A stretch of 64,000 bases of DNA from Collinsella stercoris DSM 13279 (GTDB taxonomy: Bacteria; Actinomycetota; Coriobacteriia; Coriobacteriales; Coriobacteriaceae): positions 992,001 through 1,056,000 of the forward strand of contig NZ_CP085935.1 in assembly GCF_020735465.1 (NCBI RefSeq). Direction: 5' to 3'. Numbering within the stretch: position 1 is the first letter of the stretch; each line of letters starts with the position of its first letter. The position numbers and the translations under genes were made by a program. This document shows, piece by piece, positions 48,507 to 57,922 of the stretch. Under the pieces are notes generated by a model. That model was not told the DNA's origin, ran no database searches, and saw only the letters and a list, made by a program, of their open reading frames with translations.

Positions 48507-48984
48507 GTGGCACTCCGGCCTCAGACCACCCCTCCGCAGCGGCAAGTCGGCCTTCCGCAACGGCGAACTGGCCCTCGAAAACAGTAAGTCGGCCCTCCGA
48601 ATCGGCCATCCCCTCCACGACGACGAAGCCCCTTCATGACGACTACCAATTCCGCGGTCATAACGACCGCAAGTCCTCAAACATGACGAACGCCAACTCC
48701 TCGCGAAGGCGAAAACGCCCCTCCACGACGACCGGGGCCATCGCCGCAGCATCGAGGCAATCGCCACGACGGCCCCAAGCTCGTCTCGAAGCAAGCCCGC
48801 AGGCGTCTCTCTCGATGGCGGCGCATTCCCCATCGCGATACCCTCGAGCCCTCCACCGCAACGATCTCACGCGCCCCACCAAGACGAACACGGCCACCCC
48901 TCCGTCCAGCGTCACATATGAATCGGGTACCAAGAGCGGCACCGACGCCTCTCAAACATAGACAAGGCACAGAAAGGAACCATC
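48507..48984. other. Intergenic stretch between the inverted-repeat element and copZ
   Basis: About 480 bp of GC-rich DNA. Frames in it are open on both strands but show compositionally biased, Ser/Arg/Pro-rich translations with no recognisable family, so no gene is called. No CsoR-type operator was seen ahead of copZ. Confidence 0.5.
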
Positions 48985-49206
48985 ATGAACTACATCATCA
49001 AAACCGAAGGCCTCATGTGCGGCCACTGCGATGCGTCCGTTGAGACCGCCCTGCTCAACGTGGCAGGCGTCACTGACGCCGAGGCCAATCACGAGACGCA
49101 GACCGTCACCGTCACGTGCTCCGACGAGGTCGTACCCGAGCAGCTCTCCGCCGCCGTCCAGAGCGCGGGGGAGAAGTTCCGCGCGCTGTCCGTCGAGGAG
49201 GCGTAG
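48985..49206 (+). CDS. copZ: Copper chaperone (heavy-metal-associated domain protein)
   Basis: 73-residue single HMA domain with metal site GLMCGHC (Cys12/Cys15). Delivers Cu(I) to CopA and CsoR. ATG after GAAAGGAACC. Six bp upstream of csoR, so the two are co-transcribed. Confidence 0.93.
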   Translation: MNYIIKTEGLMCGHCDASVETALLNVAGVTDAEANHETQTVTVTCSDEVVPEQLSAAVQSAGEKFRALSVEEA

Positions 49207-49212
49207 GCTCAC

Positions 49213-49485
49213 ATGATGGCAAACCGCGAGCGCACGCTGCGCCTGCTCAAAACCGCGCGGGGACAGATCGACGGCATCATCAAGATGGTCGAGGACGACC
49301 GCTACTGCATCGACATCTCCACGCAACTCATGGCGACCCAGTCGCTTATCGGCCGCGTGAACGCCGACGTGCTCAAGGCGCACATCGGCGGCTGCGTGCA
49401 GCAAGCCGTTGAGAGCGGAACCGACGCGGAAAAGACGGAGAAGCTCGCCGAGATCGAGGCGGTCATCGAAAAGCTTGCGAAATAA
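49213..49485 (+). CDS. csoR: CsoR-family copper-sensing repressor
   Basis: 90-residue all-helical DUF156 protein (RTLRLLKTARGQIDGIIKMVEDDRYCIDI). The Cu(I) ligands Cys32-His57-Cys61 of the C-H-C pattern are all present (YCID, AHIGGC). It should repress the copA promoter at 45922-45949 and release it when copper binds. The preceding codon pair ATGATG leaves a one-residue ambiguity in the start. Confidence 0.94.
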   Translation: MMANRERTLRLLKTARGQIDGIIKMVEDDRYCIDISTQLMATQSLIGRVNADVLKAHIGGCVQQAVESGTDAEKTEKLAEIEAVIEKLAK

Positions 49486-49583
49486 CTGTTCGATCTGTGT
49501 CAGTTTGTCGTGAGTTGGGGTACCGTAACGGGATGAGAGTCTCAGCCGCGCGCAGGGCACGGCGTTAACTTGGGAGGAACCTC

Positions 49584-50066
49584 GTGAACGACTTCATGAA
49601 AGACCGGTACGGCGTCGACGAGCTCGCCATGATCATGGGCGGGACCGGCGTGGTGCTCGCGCTCATCGGCACCATCGCCAATCTGGACCCGCTCACGTGG
49701 CTGGCGCTCGCGGTCATCCTGCTCGCGCTTGCGCGCGCATTCTCGAAGAACGGCGCGGCGCGGCGTAAGGAAAACGAGGCGTTCCGCTCGTTCGCCAACA
49801 AGGTCCCGGGTCTGCGCGACCTTGTTGCTCGCATGGGTGGCGGCGCAGGCGATAGCGCGGCGAGTGCGTCCGGAGCCAAACGCGGCCCGTCGCAGGCCGA
49901 CCTCGACCGAGCCAAGCGCACCGCAAAGAAGATGTGGAAGGAGCGCAAGACCTCGCACTTCCTCAAGTGCCCCAACTGCGGGCAGATCATGTCCGTTCCC
50001 AAGGGCAAGGGCAAGATTCGCGTGACGTGCCCCAAGTGCCGCACCAAGATAGAGACTAAGTCCTAA
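49584..50066 (+). CDS. Membrane protein with C-terminal zinc ribbon, function unknown
   Basis: 160 residues from GTG 49584 (GGGAGG site). Two predicted membrane helices (about 14-48), a charged linker and a C-terminal ribbon CPNCGQ...CPKCRT that should bind zinc. I do not recognise the family in detail; the layout (short membrane hairpin plus cytosolic zinc ribbon) is common in Actinobacteria. It follows csoR by 98 bp and may have its own promoter. Confidence 0.82.
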   Translation: MNDFMKDRYGVDELAMIMGGTGVVLALIGTIANLDPLTWLALAVILLALARAFSKNGAARRKENEAFRSFANKVPGLRDLVARMGGGAGDSAASASGAKRGPSQADLDRAKRTAKKMWKERKTSHFLKCPNCGQIMSVPKGKGKIRVTCPKCRTKIETKS

Positions 50067-50128
50067 CTAGAGATCAAGCCCTAACGGCGCGCGTTCTGAT
50101 CGCCGACCAATGACATGTCCTGGTGTCC

Positions 50129-50164
50129 TGGGACCGCGGCGCATCGTCATGCGTCGCGGTCCCA
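50129..50164 (+). terminator. Strong hairpin after the membrane zinc-ribbon gene
   Basis: TGGGACCGCGGCGCA (50129-50143) pairs with TGCGTCGCGGTCCCA (50150-50164) with one G-T pair and a 6-base loop, 63 bp after the stop. No T-run follows, so it is a hairpin of uncertain terminator strength. Confidence 0.5.
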
Positions 50165-50451
50165 AGCTGTTGCGCTGCATATTCGCGTTCGAGCCCCGGC
50201 GCTGATGCACGCAACCGCGTTCGGCGACACGGCTCATCTGGAAGCGATATGCGACGACACGCGCCCCAGAGCGACCCCCGACGGCACGCGCCCCAGAGCG
50301 ATCCCGCGACAACATGAGTTCGCGTCCTAAACCCAACACCATTCGTCTTGGGTCGCTCTTCTTGCCCCGCAAACCGCAAGACGCCTGCGCACCAACAAGA
50401 AACCGACACGCCAACAAGACGCCTGCGCACCAACAAGGCGCTTGCGCGATG

Positions 50452-50579
50452 TGCGAAAACGGCCGTTTGAAAACACCCCGTTCGTTTCAAACCATTGATA
50501 AAGCACATTACCAAGGCCATTTCTGTGCGAAAACCACCTTTTGAAACCATCCGGTACATTTCAAAAGGTGGTTTTCGCA
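50452..50579. repeat. Two 40-bp hairpin units, the second a perfect 21-bp palindrome
   Basis: Units 50452-50491 and 50526-50565 share the pattern TGCGAAAAC...TTTGAAA...TTTCAAA. In the second unit the arms extend to 21 perfectly paired bases (50526-50546 with 50559-50579) around a 12-base loop. No gene is associated. Confidence 0.65.
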
Positions 50580-50638
50580 TATCCGGGCAATGTAGCCAGC
50601 CTATCACGGCAATGCGTCTGGCGTTCCAGGGGGAATGC

Positions 50639-50995
50639 AACCGGCATGTCAGAGCCTGCGGCGGGTATGCCAGGGGGAATGCAGCCGGTATGTCAGAGCC
50701 TGCGGCCGATATGTCGGAGCCTGCGGCGGGTATGCCAGGGGCAGCGAGCCCAGCACATCGGGGATAACGCATCCGGCGCATCCGGGGCAACGCACGCGGC
50801 CTATCAACGTACGCGGCACGTCGGGGGCAACGCACGCGGCCCGTCGGAGGCAATGCACCAGGTCCGCAACGTACGCTGCCCGTCGGGGGGCAACGCATCA
50901 GGCCCGTCGAAAGCAATGCACCGGGGCCCATCGAGGGTATGACCAGGTCCATCAAGGGCGTGCACCCCGCATACCAGGGGCAATGCGTCCGCATG
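50639..50995. repeat. Degenerate tandem-repeat region
   Basis: Starts with tandem copies of a roughly 45/22-bp unit containing TATGTCAGAGCCTGCGGC and GGTATGCCAGGGG, then drifts into many loose repeats of about 25 bp with cores such as GGGGCAACGCA and GGCAATGCACC. Irregular unit size and no conserved repeat/spacer alternation exclude a CRISPR array. The rest of 50067-51015 also shows no convincing gene. Confidence 0.6.
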
Positions 50996-51015
50996 CCGTA
51001 AAGGCTTTGGCAACC

Positions 51016-52347
51016 CTACGGAACCGGTTGCTCCATGATCCAGTCGAGCTCCGCGTCCAGCTCGGGAATATGCTTGACGCGGGGGCGCTCGACGTACGCC
51101 CCACGGCACATCACGTGGCGCACATCGCGCAGGGCACAAAGGTCATCGAGCGGGTTGCGCTCGACCACGATGAGGTCGGCCGACTTCCCCTCCTCGACGG
51201 TGCCCGTCTCTTCGCCCAGCCCGAGAAGACGAGCGTTCACGGCGGTCGCCGTATGCAGCGCAAAGGCGTTGCTCACGCCGACGTACTTGGCAAAGTACGC
51301 CACCTCGCGCCACATGTCGTACTGCGTCACGTACGGGCAGCTCGAATCGGTGCCAAGGCCCACATCGATCCCGGCGTCGAGGGCCTCGCGGGCGCTTTGG
51401 ATGATGCCCTCGCACACGATGTCGCCGTTGGCCTTTTGGACGTCGGTGGAGCGGGTCTTTTCCGGGTCGAGCTTGGCAAAGGGCAAGGCGGGCGAAATGG
51501 TGCACGTGAGGCTCGGTTTACGGCCCGCGAGCTGCGTGTGCGCCGCACCGCGGTACAGCTCGACGATCTGCGGGGTCATGGGGGCGCCGTGCTCGATGGT
51601 GTCCACGCCGGCCTCGAGCGCCACGCGTACGCCCTCGGTGCTCTCCACGTGAGCCATCACGGGAAGGCCGAGCTTGTGTGCGGCGGAGCAGGCGGCGGCT
51701 GCGATTTGAGGAGACATGCGCAGCACGCCGGGCTCGCCCATCTTGGTGGCGTCGAACACGCCGCCCGTCACGAACAGCTTGATCACGTCGGCGCCGTGCG
51801 CGGCGATCTCGCGCACGAGCTCCGCGGCGCGCTCGGGACTCTCGGCAATCTGGGCGAAGAGCCCCGCGCCGTGCCCTCCCTCGACCGTAATGCCCGTTCC
51901 CGGCGTGATCATGCGCGGGCCCACGTACTTGCCCGCATCGAACCCGTCGCGCACGGCGATGTCGCCATACAGGGGGTCCCCGGCACCGCGCACCGTGGTC
52001 ACACCGCTCGCCAGCTGCTGCTGAGCGCTCTTACGTAGCAGCTTGCGCACCACGGCGCGCCCCAGCGGATTGTCGAGCTTCTTCATGAGCGCACCGGCGT
52101 CGCCCGCGCTCGTGGGCCGACCCGACCCGCAAAAATGCACATGCATGTTGATGAGCCCCGGCAGCAGGTACGCGCCGCCCAGGTCGACCACGCGCGCCCC
52201 GGCCGGAACATCGACCCGTGACGCCTTGCCGACCCGCGCGATCACGCCGCGGTCGACCACGACCGTCATGTCCTGCTGCGGCTCCATGCTGGCGGTGCCG
52301 TCGAGAATCGTTGCATGGGTAAAGGCGATCGACTCGTTTGGCGTCAT
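51016..52347 (-). CDS. Amidohydrolase-superfamily metalloenzyme
   Basis: 443-residue cytosolic amidohydrolase of the imidazolonepropionase-like/Xaa-Pro dipeptidase group. Metal motifs: HxH in LPGLINMHVHF, a Lys in VIKLFVTGG, His in VMAHVES and IEHGAP, and Asp in GTDSSCP. ATG 52347 follows AAGGAGG. Single gene; the substrate cannot be predicted. Confidence 0.88.
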   Translation of the reverse strand: MTPNESIAFTHATILDGTASMEPQQDMTVVVDRGVIARVGKASRVDVPAGARVVDLGGAYLLPGLINMHVHFCGSGRPTSAGDAGALMKKLDNPLGRAVVRKLLRKSAQQQLASGVTTVRGAGDPLYGDIAVRDGFDAGKYVGPRMITPGTGITVEGGHGAGLFAQIAESPERAAELVREIAAHGADVIKLFVTGGVFDATKMGEPGVLRMSPQIAAAACSAAHKLGLPVMAHVESTEGVRVALEAGVDTIEHGAPMTPQIVELYRGAAHTQLAGRKPSLTCTISPALPFAKLDPEKTRSTDVQKANGDIVCEGIIQSAREALDAGIDVGLGTDSSCPYVTQYDMWREVAYFAKYVGVSNAFALHTATAVNARLLGLGEETGTVEEGKSADLIVVERNPLDDLCALRDVRHVMCRGAYVERPRVKHIPELDAELDWIMEQPVP

Positions 52348-52767
52348 CGTGCCCTCCTTAGGTCCTTGGTGTGCCCGCGCCCCGCGCATAGCTCAAACCA
52401 CTTTACTCCTTTAAAGCGTTTGTGGAGAAGTCGATTTGCCCCGGTGGCCACAGCAAAGGGCAATTCGGACGAGCCGGGGCGAGGCGAAGTCGGGCCGCAG
52501 CGACGGCTCGAGCCCACACCGCGCCCTCGCAACCTCGAAAACCTACCGCTCGCCGAATCACGCCGAACCCTTGCCGACTCTTTGGGCGAAGCGCGCGGGC
52601 GCTGGGGTATCAATAGGGCCATTGGAACGGTAAAACGTTTTTCGGTGGGCATATCCCGCAATCGTGCAACTCAGGCGACGGCTTGCGCCCGCCCGAGGCA
52701 GAACCAGAGCGGCATACGAGCCCGTGCACCGATTAACCGCAACCAGCTCATCCCAAGGAGGATCGAC
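52348..52767. other. Intergenic region between amidohydrolase and pckA
   Basis: 420 bp holding the divergent promoters. A 10-bp palindrome AAAACGTTTT (52632-52641) resembles LacI-family operator cores and lies about 130 bp before pckA. Nothing else recognised. Confidence 0.4.
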
Positions 52768-54369
52768 ATGTCAACCACTTCCGTCACCCAGGTCCTGGCC
52801 GACCACGGCGTCCATGCGGCAGAGGGCTCCATCCACGTGGACATGGTGCCCGCCGAGCTCGTCGAGTGCGCGCTCGCCCGCAAGGAGGGCAAGCTCGCCT
52901 CCAACGGCTCGCTCGTGGTCGAGACCGGCAAGTACACCGGGCGCAGCCCCAAGGACCGCTTTGTGGTGGACACCCCCGACGTGCACGACAAGATCGCCTG
53001 GGGCAACGTGAACGTCCCCATCTCCCAGGAGAGCTACGAGAAGGTGCGCGACGGCGTCGCCGCCTATCTCTCCGAGCGCGACATCTACGTGGTCCGCGGC
53101 CTCGCCGGCGCCGACCGCGGCCACGCCCGCAAGTTCATGGTCACCTGCGAGCGCGCCAGCCAGGCCCTGTTCATCACCCAGCTGCTCGTCCGCCCCACCG
53201 ATGAGGAGCGCGCTGCCTACGGCGAGCCCGACTTCACCATCCTCACCGCGCCCGGCTACAAGTGCGACGCGTCCATCGAGGGCCTGAACTCCGAGGCCGC
53301 GGTGCTCGTCAACTTCTCCGAGCGCACCGTCATCGTGGCCGGCACCGAGTACTCCGGCGAGATCAAGAAGTCCGTCTTCTCCGTCATGAACTACCTGCTG
53401 CCCGTCGAGGACAAGGTCCTCCCCATGCACTGCTCCGCCTCCATGGATCCAAAGACCCACGACACCGCCGTCTTCTTCGGCCTGTCCGGCACCGGCAAGA
53501 CCACCCTGTCCGCCGATCCCAAGCGACTGCTCATCGGTGACGACGAGCACGGCTGGGCCATGGGCGAGGGCATCTTCAACATCGAGGGCGGTTGCTACGC
53601 CAAGTGCGACGGCCTCACCGAGGAGCGTGAACCCGAGATCTTCCGTGCCGTCAAGTTCGGCGCCCTGTGCGAAAACGTCATCCTCGACGACAAGCGCCAG
53701 CCCGACTACGACGACGTGTCCCTCACGCAGAACACGCGCGTGGGCTACCCGGTCGAGCACATCCCCAACAGCTGCCTTGAGGGCGTGGGCGGCGAGCCCA
53801 GCGTGGTGATCTTCCTGGCCTGCGACGCCTTTGGCGTGCTGCCCCCCATCTCCCGCCTGTCCGCCGACGCCGCCATGTACCACTTCGTGAGCGGCTTCAC
53901 CTCCAAGGTCGCCGGCACCGAGCTCGGCATCAAGGAGCCCGTGCCCACGTTCTCCGCGCTGTTCGGTGAGCCCTTCATGCCGCTCGACCCCATGGTCTAC
54001 GCCGACATGCTGGGCGAGCGCATCGCCGAGGGCAAGACCCGCGTGTACCTGGTGAACACCGGTTGGGTCGAGGGCTCCTACGGCGTTGGTCACCGCATCC
54101 CGCTCGTGTACAACCGCATCAACGTCAACGCCGCGCTCGACGGCTCGCTCGAGAACGCCGAGTTCATCCACGACGACGTATTCAACCTTGACATCCCCAC
54201 CAGCTGCCCCGGCGTGCCGGACGACGTGATGGTCCCGTGGAAGTGCTGGTCCAGCAAGGACGAGTACGACGCCACCGCCAAGAAGCTCGCCGGCATGTTC
54301 CAGGAGAACTTCGAGAAGAAGTACGCGCACCTGCCCGAGAACGTGAAGAACGCCGGCCCGCGCGCCTAA
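52768..54369 (+). CDS. pckA: Phosphoenolpyruvate carboxykinase (ATP)
   Basis: Interconverts oxaloacetate plus ATP with PEP, CO2 and ADP; in gut anaerobes often runs towards oxaloacetate. 533 residues. Substrate-binding GRSPKDRF, kinase-1a loop GLSGTGKTTLSADP (about residue 240), kinase-2 IGDDEHGW and the NTGWVEGSYGVGHRI segment are intact. ATG 52768 after AAGGAGG. Confidence 0.97.
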   Translation: MSTTSVTQVLADHGVHAAEGSIHVDMVPAELVECALARKEGKLASNGSLVVETGKYTGRSPKDRFVVDTPDVHDKIAWGNVNVPISQESYEKVRDGVAAYLSERDIYVVRGLAGADRGHARKFMVTCERASQALFITQLLVRPTDEERAAYGEPDFTILTAPGYKCDASIEGLNSEAAVLVNFSERTVIVAGTEYSGEIKKSVFSVMNYLLPVEDKVLPMHCSASMDPKTHDTAVFFGLSGTGKTTLSADPKRLLIGDDEHGWAMGEGIFNIEGGCYAKCDGLTEEREPEIFRAVKFGALCENVILDDKRQPDYDDVSLTQNTRVGYPVEHIPNSCLEGVGGEPSVVIFLACDAFGVLPPISRLSADAAMYHFVSGFTSKVAGTELGIKEPVPTFSALFGEPFMPLDPMVYADMLGERIAEGKTRVYLVNTGWVEGSYGVGHRIPLVYNRINVNAALDGSLENAEFIHDDVFNLDIPTSCPGVPDDVMVPWKCWSSKDEYDATAKKLAGMFQENFEKKYAHLPENVKNAGPRA

Positions 54370-54392
54370 TTCCCCCACAGCACACCAACGCA

Positions 54393-54429
54393 AAGGAGCC
54401 TCGTGCAACCCATCTGCACGAGGCTCCTT
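54393..54429 (+). terminator. Terminator after pckA (bidirectional)
   Basis: Perfect 15-bp stem AAGGAGCCTCGTGCA (54393-54407) with TGCACGAGGCTCCTT (54415-54429), 7-base loop, followed by CTCT. It lies between the convergent pckA and permease genes and may serve both. Confidence 0.8.
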
Positions 54430-54465
54430 CTCTATGGATTCGGCTCAACCGCTGTCAGACCAGCG

Positions 54466-56055
54466 CTACAGCAGCACCGCGCCGGCCATGCCCAGCACCG
54501 CCATGAGCACCATGAACGCGAGGGCGATGGGCAGCACGCGCGCGAGCAGCTTGCCCTCGATGCCGACGACCTTGACCGAGGCCATGCCGATGGCGAGCGT
54601 CTGGGGCGAGATCATCTTGCCCGCACCCACGCCCAGCGAGTTGAGGGCCACCATCCAGTACGGGTCCATGCCGAGCGCCTCGGCGGCCTGCTGCTGCACC
54701 GAGCCGAACAGCAGGCCCGAGCTCGTGCCGGAACCGGTCACGAACGCGCCCACCGCGCCGATGACCGGCGCCATGAGCGGAAAACACGCCCCGGTCACGG
54801 CGATGCAGAACGAGGAGATGGCGCCGATCATGCCGGCGTAGCCCATCACCTTGGCGCACCCCAGCACGGCGAGCATCGTGGCGGCGGTGGGCAGCATCTG
54901 CCGCACGGTGGCGACGAGCACCTCGCCCATCTGGCGCAGGCTCGCGCCCTGGATGAGGCCGCCGGCGAAGGCCGCGATGAAGATCCACACGCCCGGCGTG
55001 TTCGCCCAGGTAAAGGTGACCGTCGAGGGGTCCTCGCCGGTAAAGATCGTCACGGAGCTCGCCAGCGGCGCCAGGGCGTCGTGGACGGCCGGCAGCAGGT
55101 TCGACGTGCCCATGAGCAGCACGAAGATGAAGATGAAGCACGACCAAGCGCGCAGCGCGCCCGCGACGGTCACGGCCTCGCCCGCATCGACCTCCATGCG
55201 GTAGGCATCCTCGACGGCGGCGGGGCGTCGGGCCAAAAGCGCCGTGGCGACCAGCGAGCACAGCGAGCCCACCACGACCGCGAGCTCGGGGCCCACAAAC
55301 GCGGCGACGGCCACGGACGGCAGCGCGTACGCGACGCCGGACGCCAAGGCGATATGCCACACGCCGCGCAGGGCGGAGGCGATACCGGGCTTGGGCGCGC
55401 CCTCCTCGCCCGTCTGGGCGGCGAGCACCACGATGATGAAGGGGACGATCACGAAGAAGGGCGCAAGCTGCAGCATCTCGGTGAACGCCAGGCGGATGGG
55501 GTCGAGCCCCGTGAGGCCGGCGAGCGACACCGTGGGCACGCCCACCGAGCCAAAGCACGTGGGCACGCCGTTGGCCACCAGGCAGATGAGGACCGCCTGC
55601 AGCGGCGGGAACCCGAGCGCGGCGAGCATGCCGGCGGGGATGGCGACGGCCGTGCCAAAGCCGCTCATGCCCTCCATGAAGCCGCCGAAGCACCAGGCCA
55701 CCAGCAGGGCGAGCACGCGGCGGTCGCAGGAGAGCGAGGTGATCATGGAGCCGATGACGTCCATGGCGCCCGTGCGCACGCACAGGTTGTAGGTGAAGAC
55801 CGCGGCGATGATCACGAGCACGATGGGCCACAGGGCCATGAGGAAGCCCTCGAGGCTCGCCGAGGCGACCTCGACCACGGGCATGCCCCACCAGGTGAGT
55901 GCGAGCACGCAGGAGATGGCGAACGACCCCAGGGCGGCCTTCCAGGCGGGAAGGTGCAGCGCGACGAGCGCGACGATCAGCCAGATTATTGGCAACAGGG
56001 CCAAGGCAAAGGGAACGGCGAGTTCAGCGATGGACAAAACGGCTCCTAACGACAT
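54466..56055 (-). CDS. lctP: L-lactate permease family transporter
   Basis: 529-residue polytopic membrane protein of the LctP/LldP family (lactate or glycolate:H+ symport), with 12 or more hydrophobic helices and conserved segments WCFGGFMEGMSGFGTAVAIPA and SVGVPTVSLAGLTG. Starts at ATG 56055; a TTG six codons in has a better placed AGGAG, so the true N-terminus may be slightly shorter. Confidence 0.93.
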   Translation of the reverse strand: MSLGAVLSIAELAVPFALALLPIIWLIVALVALHLPAWKAALGSFAISCVLALTWWGMPVVEVASASLEGFLMALWPIVLVIIAAVFTYNLCVRTGAMDVIGSMITSLSCDRRVLALLVAWCFGGFMEGMSGFGTAVAIPAGMLAALGFPPLQAVLICLVANGVPTCFGSVGVPTVSLAGLTGLDPIRLAFTEMLQLAPFFVIVPFIIVVLAAQTGEEGAPKPGIASALRGVWHIALASGVAYALPSVAVAAFVGPELAVVVGSLCSLVATALLARRPAAVEDAYRMEVDAGEAVTVAGALRAWSCFIFIFVLLMGTSNLLPAVHDALAPLASSVTIFTGEDPSTVTFTWANTPGVWIFIAAFAGGLIQGASLRQMGEVLVATVRQMLPTAATMLAVLGCAKVMGYAGMIGAISSFCIAVTGACFPLMAPVIGAVGAFVTGSGTSSGLLFGSVQQQAAEALGMDPYWMVALNSLGVGAGKMISPQTLAIGMASVKVVGIEGKLLARVLPIALAFMVLMAVLGMAGAVLL

Positions 56056-56290
56056 CCGATGTGCTGTATCCGATCATGCGGCGCGGCGCACGAGGGGCCG
56101 CGCGCCGGAACATGGTACCACTCGCCGACGCGGGCGCAGGCACGCCGCCCGCTTGCGAGACCCGTTGGAAGCAGATGGCACAGGCAGGCGGCCTCCCATC
56201 GCAGGGCGCCGGGGGCGCCACGCCACCATGCGCGGGCCGCCCGTCCCATCGCCACTCGCCCCATCGCCGACCACCCGCGCGCAAAGGGAC

Positions 56291-56296
56291 TATACT
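56291..56296 (+). promoter_or_regulatory. Possible -10 box of the flippase gene
   Basis: TATACT 31 bp before the GTG start; no clear -35 box in the GC-rich upstream DNA. If correct, the 5' leader is only about 25 bases. Confidence 0.4.
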
Positions 56297-56326
56297 TGCG
56301 TCCATCCCGATCGATTGGAACGTCCC

Positions 56327-57835
56327 GTGCCCATCCATCCGCTCGACAACCTCCGCCGCAAGGTCCGCGATCTCCACGCCCGCCACGATGCCCGCCACAG
56401 CGTGACGCTGTTCGGCCCCGGCCGCCCGTCCTCCGCCCCGGCAGGCGGCACCCCGGCGGGCGGCGCCCCCTCCGCGCCCGGCATGCGCGAGCCCGGCCCA
56501 CTCGCCCGCATGGCGAACGCCTGGTGGACGCGCCTCATCGACTCGGTGTACGACGGCGGCCTCGCCGCCCAGGAGGCGGAATACGAGAGCGGCGAGACGC
56601 GGCGGGACTACCTTTGGAACACCGTCGGCGTGGGCGCGTGGGGCATGGTCTTCCCCGCACTCACCGTCGTGGCCACCCAGCTCGCCGACCCCGAGCAGGC
56701 GGGCCGCTTTTCCATGGCGTTCGCCGCGGGCACCCTGCTCATGTTCCTGTCCAACTTCGGCGTGCGCAACTTCCAGGTGTCCGACATCGACCAGACCAGC
56801 TCCTTCGCCTCCTACCAGGTGCACCGCTGGGTCACCTCGGGCCTGGCCCTCCTCGTGGGCCTTCTGTACTGCACCATCCGCGACTACGGCCCCGCCATGC
56901 TCATGCTCTCCATGGGCGTCTACGTCTACAAGATCGTCGACGGCCTCGCCGACGTGTACGAGGGGCGCCTGCAGCAGGCCGACAAGCTCTACTTGGCGGG
57001 CATCAGCCAGGCGCTTCGGTCCGTCGCGGCGATCGCGGCCTTCGCCATCCTGCTCTTCCTCACCCGAAGCACCGCCATCGCCGCGGTGGGCATGGCCATA
57101 GCCGCCGTCGCCACGCTCGCGCTCGTGTCCGTCCCCCTCGCCCTCCTCGAGACCGAGGCGTCCCGCCCGTGGAAGACGCAGGAGGTCGGCGAGCTGTTCC
57201 GCCACTGCCTCCCGCTGTTCTCGGCGCTCTTCCTGTTCAACCTCATCGAGAGCCTGCCCAAGTTCGCCATGGAGGGCATGCTCCCCTACGACAACCAGCT
57301 CTACTTCAACGCGCTGTTCTTCCCCGCGCAGGGCATCCTGCTGGCGGCGGGCTTCATGTACAAGCCGCAGCTGCTGCGCCTGGCGAACATCTGGGCCAAC
57401 CCGCGCCGCCGCAAGCGCTTCGACCTCATCGTGCTCGCCATGGTCGGGGTCATCTGCGTGCTGACGGTGGGCACGCTGGTGTTCATGGGCTGGATCGGCA
57501 TTCCCGTCATGGGCTTTATGTACGGCATCGATTTCGAGAAGTTCCGCGCGCTCGCCTACCTCATGATCGCCGCGGGCGGCGTGAGCGCGGCGATCGACTT
57601 TCTCTACGCCATCATCACCGTGCTGCGCCACCAGGACTCGGCCACCAAGCCCTACCTCGTCACGTTCGCCTTCGCGCTCGTGGTGCCCACCGCGCTCATC
57701 TGGCTGCTCGGCCTCACGGGGGCCGTCGTTGGGTACCTCGCCTCGATGCTCTTGCTGCTGGTGCTGCTGGGTATCGAGTACTACCGTATTCGGCAGAACC
57801 TCTCGCAAAAGAACCGCTCGCCGTTCCGCTCGTAG
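56327..57835 (+). CDS. Flippase-like polytopic membrane protein
   Basis: About 502 residues, with a Pro/Gly/Ala-rich cytosolic N-terminus (about 75 residues) followed by 12 or so hydrophobic helices. Layout and motifs (NTVGVGAWGMVFPALTVVATQLADPEQAGRF) match Wzx/MATE-like polysaccharide flippases of the MVF fold, which move lipid-linked glycans across the membrane. Start GTG 56327 with weak ribosome site; ATG 56484 is an alternative. No glycan-synthesis genes adjoin it. An IS element begins 7 bp after its stop. Confidence 0.8.
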   Translation: MPIHPLDNLRRKVRDLHARHDARHSVTLFGPGRPSSAPAGGTPAGGAPSAPGMREPGPLARMANAWWTRLIDSVYDGGLAAQEAEYESGETRRDYLWNTVGVGAWGMVFPALTVVATQLADPEQAGRFSMAFAAGTLLMFLSNFGVRNFQVSDIDQTSSFASYQVHRWVTSGLALLVGLLYCTIRDYGPAMLMLSMGVYVYKIVDGLADVYEGRLQQADKLYLAGISQALRSVAAIAAFAILLFLTRSTAIAAVGMAIAAVATLALVSVPLALLETEASRPWKTQEVGELFRHCLPLFSALFLFNLIESLPKFAMEGMLPYDNQLYFNALFFPAQGILLAAGFMYKPQLLRLANIWANPRRRKRFDLIVLAMVGVICVLTVGTLVFMGWIGIPVMGFMYGIDFEKFRALAYLMIAAGGVSAAIDFLYAIITVLRHQDSATKPYLVTFAFALVVPTALIWLLGLTGAVVGYLASMLLLLVLLGIEYYRIRQNLSQKNRSPFRS

Positions 57836-57922
57836 GACGCGTGAACTGCCTCCCATTTCCTGGACGCGAGAAATGGGAGGCTTATTCTGGCAGGAAACGC
57901 TCTTTACGACGTCGGGACGAGG

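Noticed and set aside
48425..48961. 178-codon frame between copA and copZ
   Set aside because: Ser/Pro/Arg-rich, begins inside the inverted-repeat element, no ribosome site and no family resemblance.
50074..50994. 306-codon minus-strand frame in the repeat region
   Set aside because: Its translation just reflects the tandem nucleotide repeats; no start signal or domain.
50639..50995. Possible CRISPR array
   Set aside because: Repeat units vary in length and sequence, there are no unique spacers of constant size and no cas genes in the window.
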